A stretch of DNA of 64,000 nt from Gammaproteobacteria bacterium (GTDB lineage: Bacteria; Pseudomonadota; Gammaproteobacteria; Nitrosococcales; Methylophagaceae), in assembly GCA_029882915.1 (NCBI GenBank), contig JAOUJZ010000007.1:1-64000 (forward strand), written 5' to 3'. The first letter of the stretch is position 1. Each line of letters opens with the position of its first letter. Positions 62,902-64,000 of the stretch are shown piece after piece. The notes beneath the pieces were generated by a model, which saw only the letters and a program-made list of their open reading frames with translations, did no database searches and was not told where the DNA came from. Made by a program: the position numbers and the translations under genes.

Positions 62902-64000
62902 GTGACTACGCCACACCAACAACTCGTTTCTACTAAACGCTGGGTCATTAAGATAGGCAGTGCTTTATTGACGCGTCTAGGTGAAGGCCTCAATCATGAG
63001 CGCATTGCTTGGTTGAGTGCTGAAATTGCACAATTGAGAGTCCAGGGAAAAGAAGTTGTTCTCGTGACATCCGGTTCAGTCGCGGCAGGAATGCAGCAAT
63101 TAGGGTGGACACAACGGCCAAAAGCGTTACATAAACTGCAGGCTGCAGCCAGTATCGGTCAGATGGGCTTAATTCAGGCATATGCATCAGAATGTAGAAA
63201 ACATGACATTCATACAGCGCAAATTCTGCTGACACATTCAGATTTATCTGATCGTGGTCGCTATCTTAATGCTCGTAGTGCATTACATAGTCTATTAGAG
63301 TTGGGCGTGTTGCCTGTGGTTAATGAAAATGACACCATTGCCACTGAAGAGATCCGCTTTGGTGATAATGATACTCTGGCAGCGATGACAGCGAATCTGG
63401 TTGAAGCTGATGTGTTGGTGATTCTGACCGATCAGGACGGTTTATTTGATTCTGACCCACGCGCTAATCCCAACGCTCGAATGATAGCTGCTTCAGCTGC
63501 AAGCAACCCGGCTTTGGATGCGATGGCGAGTGGCGGAAGTGGCGCGTTAGGTCGCGGCGGGATGGCAACCAAACTACAAGCAGCTCGTCGCGCAGCTCAA
63601 TCAGGTGCCGCAACCGTTATCCTGTCAGGCATGGTGCCTGAAAATTTACGTTATCTGGCTGCCGGAGAAGGTGTGGGAACATTATTGTGGCCAGACAATG
63701 AACCGATGACGGCGCGACAGCAGTGGTTAGCGGGACATTTAATTCCAAAAGGGCGGATTACGCTTGATGACGGTGCTGTAAATGTCGTTCGTCAACAAGG
63801 ACGAAGCATACTTCCTATTGGTGTTAAAGGAATAGAGGGTGACTTTACTCGTGGCGAGTTGGTAATTTGTTGTGATATGGCAGGCAGAGAAGTGGCACGT
63901 GGCTTAGTGAACTACAATGCTGATGAAGCAAGTCGTATCATGGGGCATCCAAGTAATGAGATTGAGATCCTGCTGGGTTATATAGACGAACCGGAACTGG
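62902..64000 (+). CDS. proB: Glutamate 5-kinase (3' end beyond window)
   Basis: GTG start; [27 protein letters not shown]... [10 protein letters not shown]; open at edge so absent from ORF track. Confidence 0.93.
   Translation, partial: MTTPHQQLVSTKRWVIKIGSALLTRLGEGLNHERIAWLSAEIAQLRVQGKEVVLVTSGSVAAGMQQLGWTQRPKALHKLQAAASIGQMGLIQAYASECRKHDIHTAQILLTHSDLSDRGRYLNARSALHSLLELGVLPVVNENDTIATEEIRFGDNDTLAAMTANLVEADVLVILTDQDGLFDSDPRANPNARMIAASAASNPALDAMASGGSGALGRGGMATKLQAARRAAQSGAATVILSGMVPENLRYLAAGEGVGTLLWPDNEPMTARQQWLAGHLIPKGRITLDDGAVNVVRQQGRSILPIGVKGIEGDFTRGELVICCDMAGREVARGLVNYNADEASRIMGHPSNEIEILLGYIDEPEL

Overview
64-kb chromosomal housekeeping window from a gammaproteobacterium, probably a methylotroph such as Methylophaga (taxonomy is inferred from gene content, not searched). 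It is densely coding and shows no rRNA, tRNA, CRISPR, prophage or IS element by eye. Main blocks: nitrogen assimilation (nirB 5' end, amtB, PII, TorF-like porin); lgt/dgkA; mnmG-rsmG-parAB; the complete atpIBEFHAGDC operon and glmU; DegQ-like protease and CbpA-like DnaJ protein; a RLAN/RimK-type ATP-grasp ligase divergent from DUF2817 and GNAT-C39 genes; argH; hemCDXY; a KefB-type antiporter; dnaN-dnaA divergent from rpmH-rnpA-yidD-yidC-mnmE; erpA; tkt-gap-pgk-pyk-fba; crcB with a DUF190 remnant; serS, trpS, rluB; a GGDEF gene; ferredoxin-hpnD-hpnE; a REC-HK / REC-PP2C / REC-HD-GYP cluster; ispB; rplU-rpmA-obgE-proB (proB truncated by the window edge). The best candidate for an under-characterised system is the ATP-grasp/DUF2817/GNAT-C39 locus (20472-24308). 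The clearest regulatory signals are two sigma54 promoters (117-131 and 2825-2839, both minus strand), each with paired NtrC-like dyads upstream spaced about three helical turns apart. Other notable points are an apparently internally deleted DUF190 gene, a pseudo-receiver domain, an unresolved oriC, and dnaA-dnaN without recF-gyrB.
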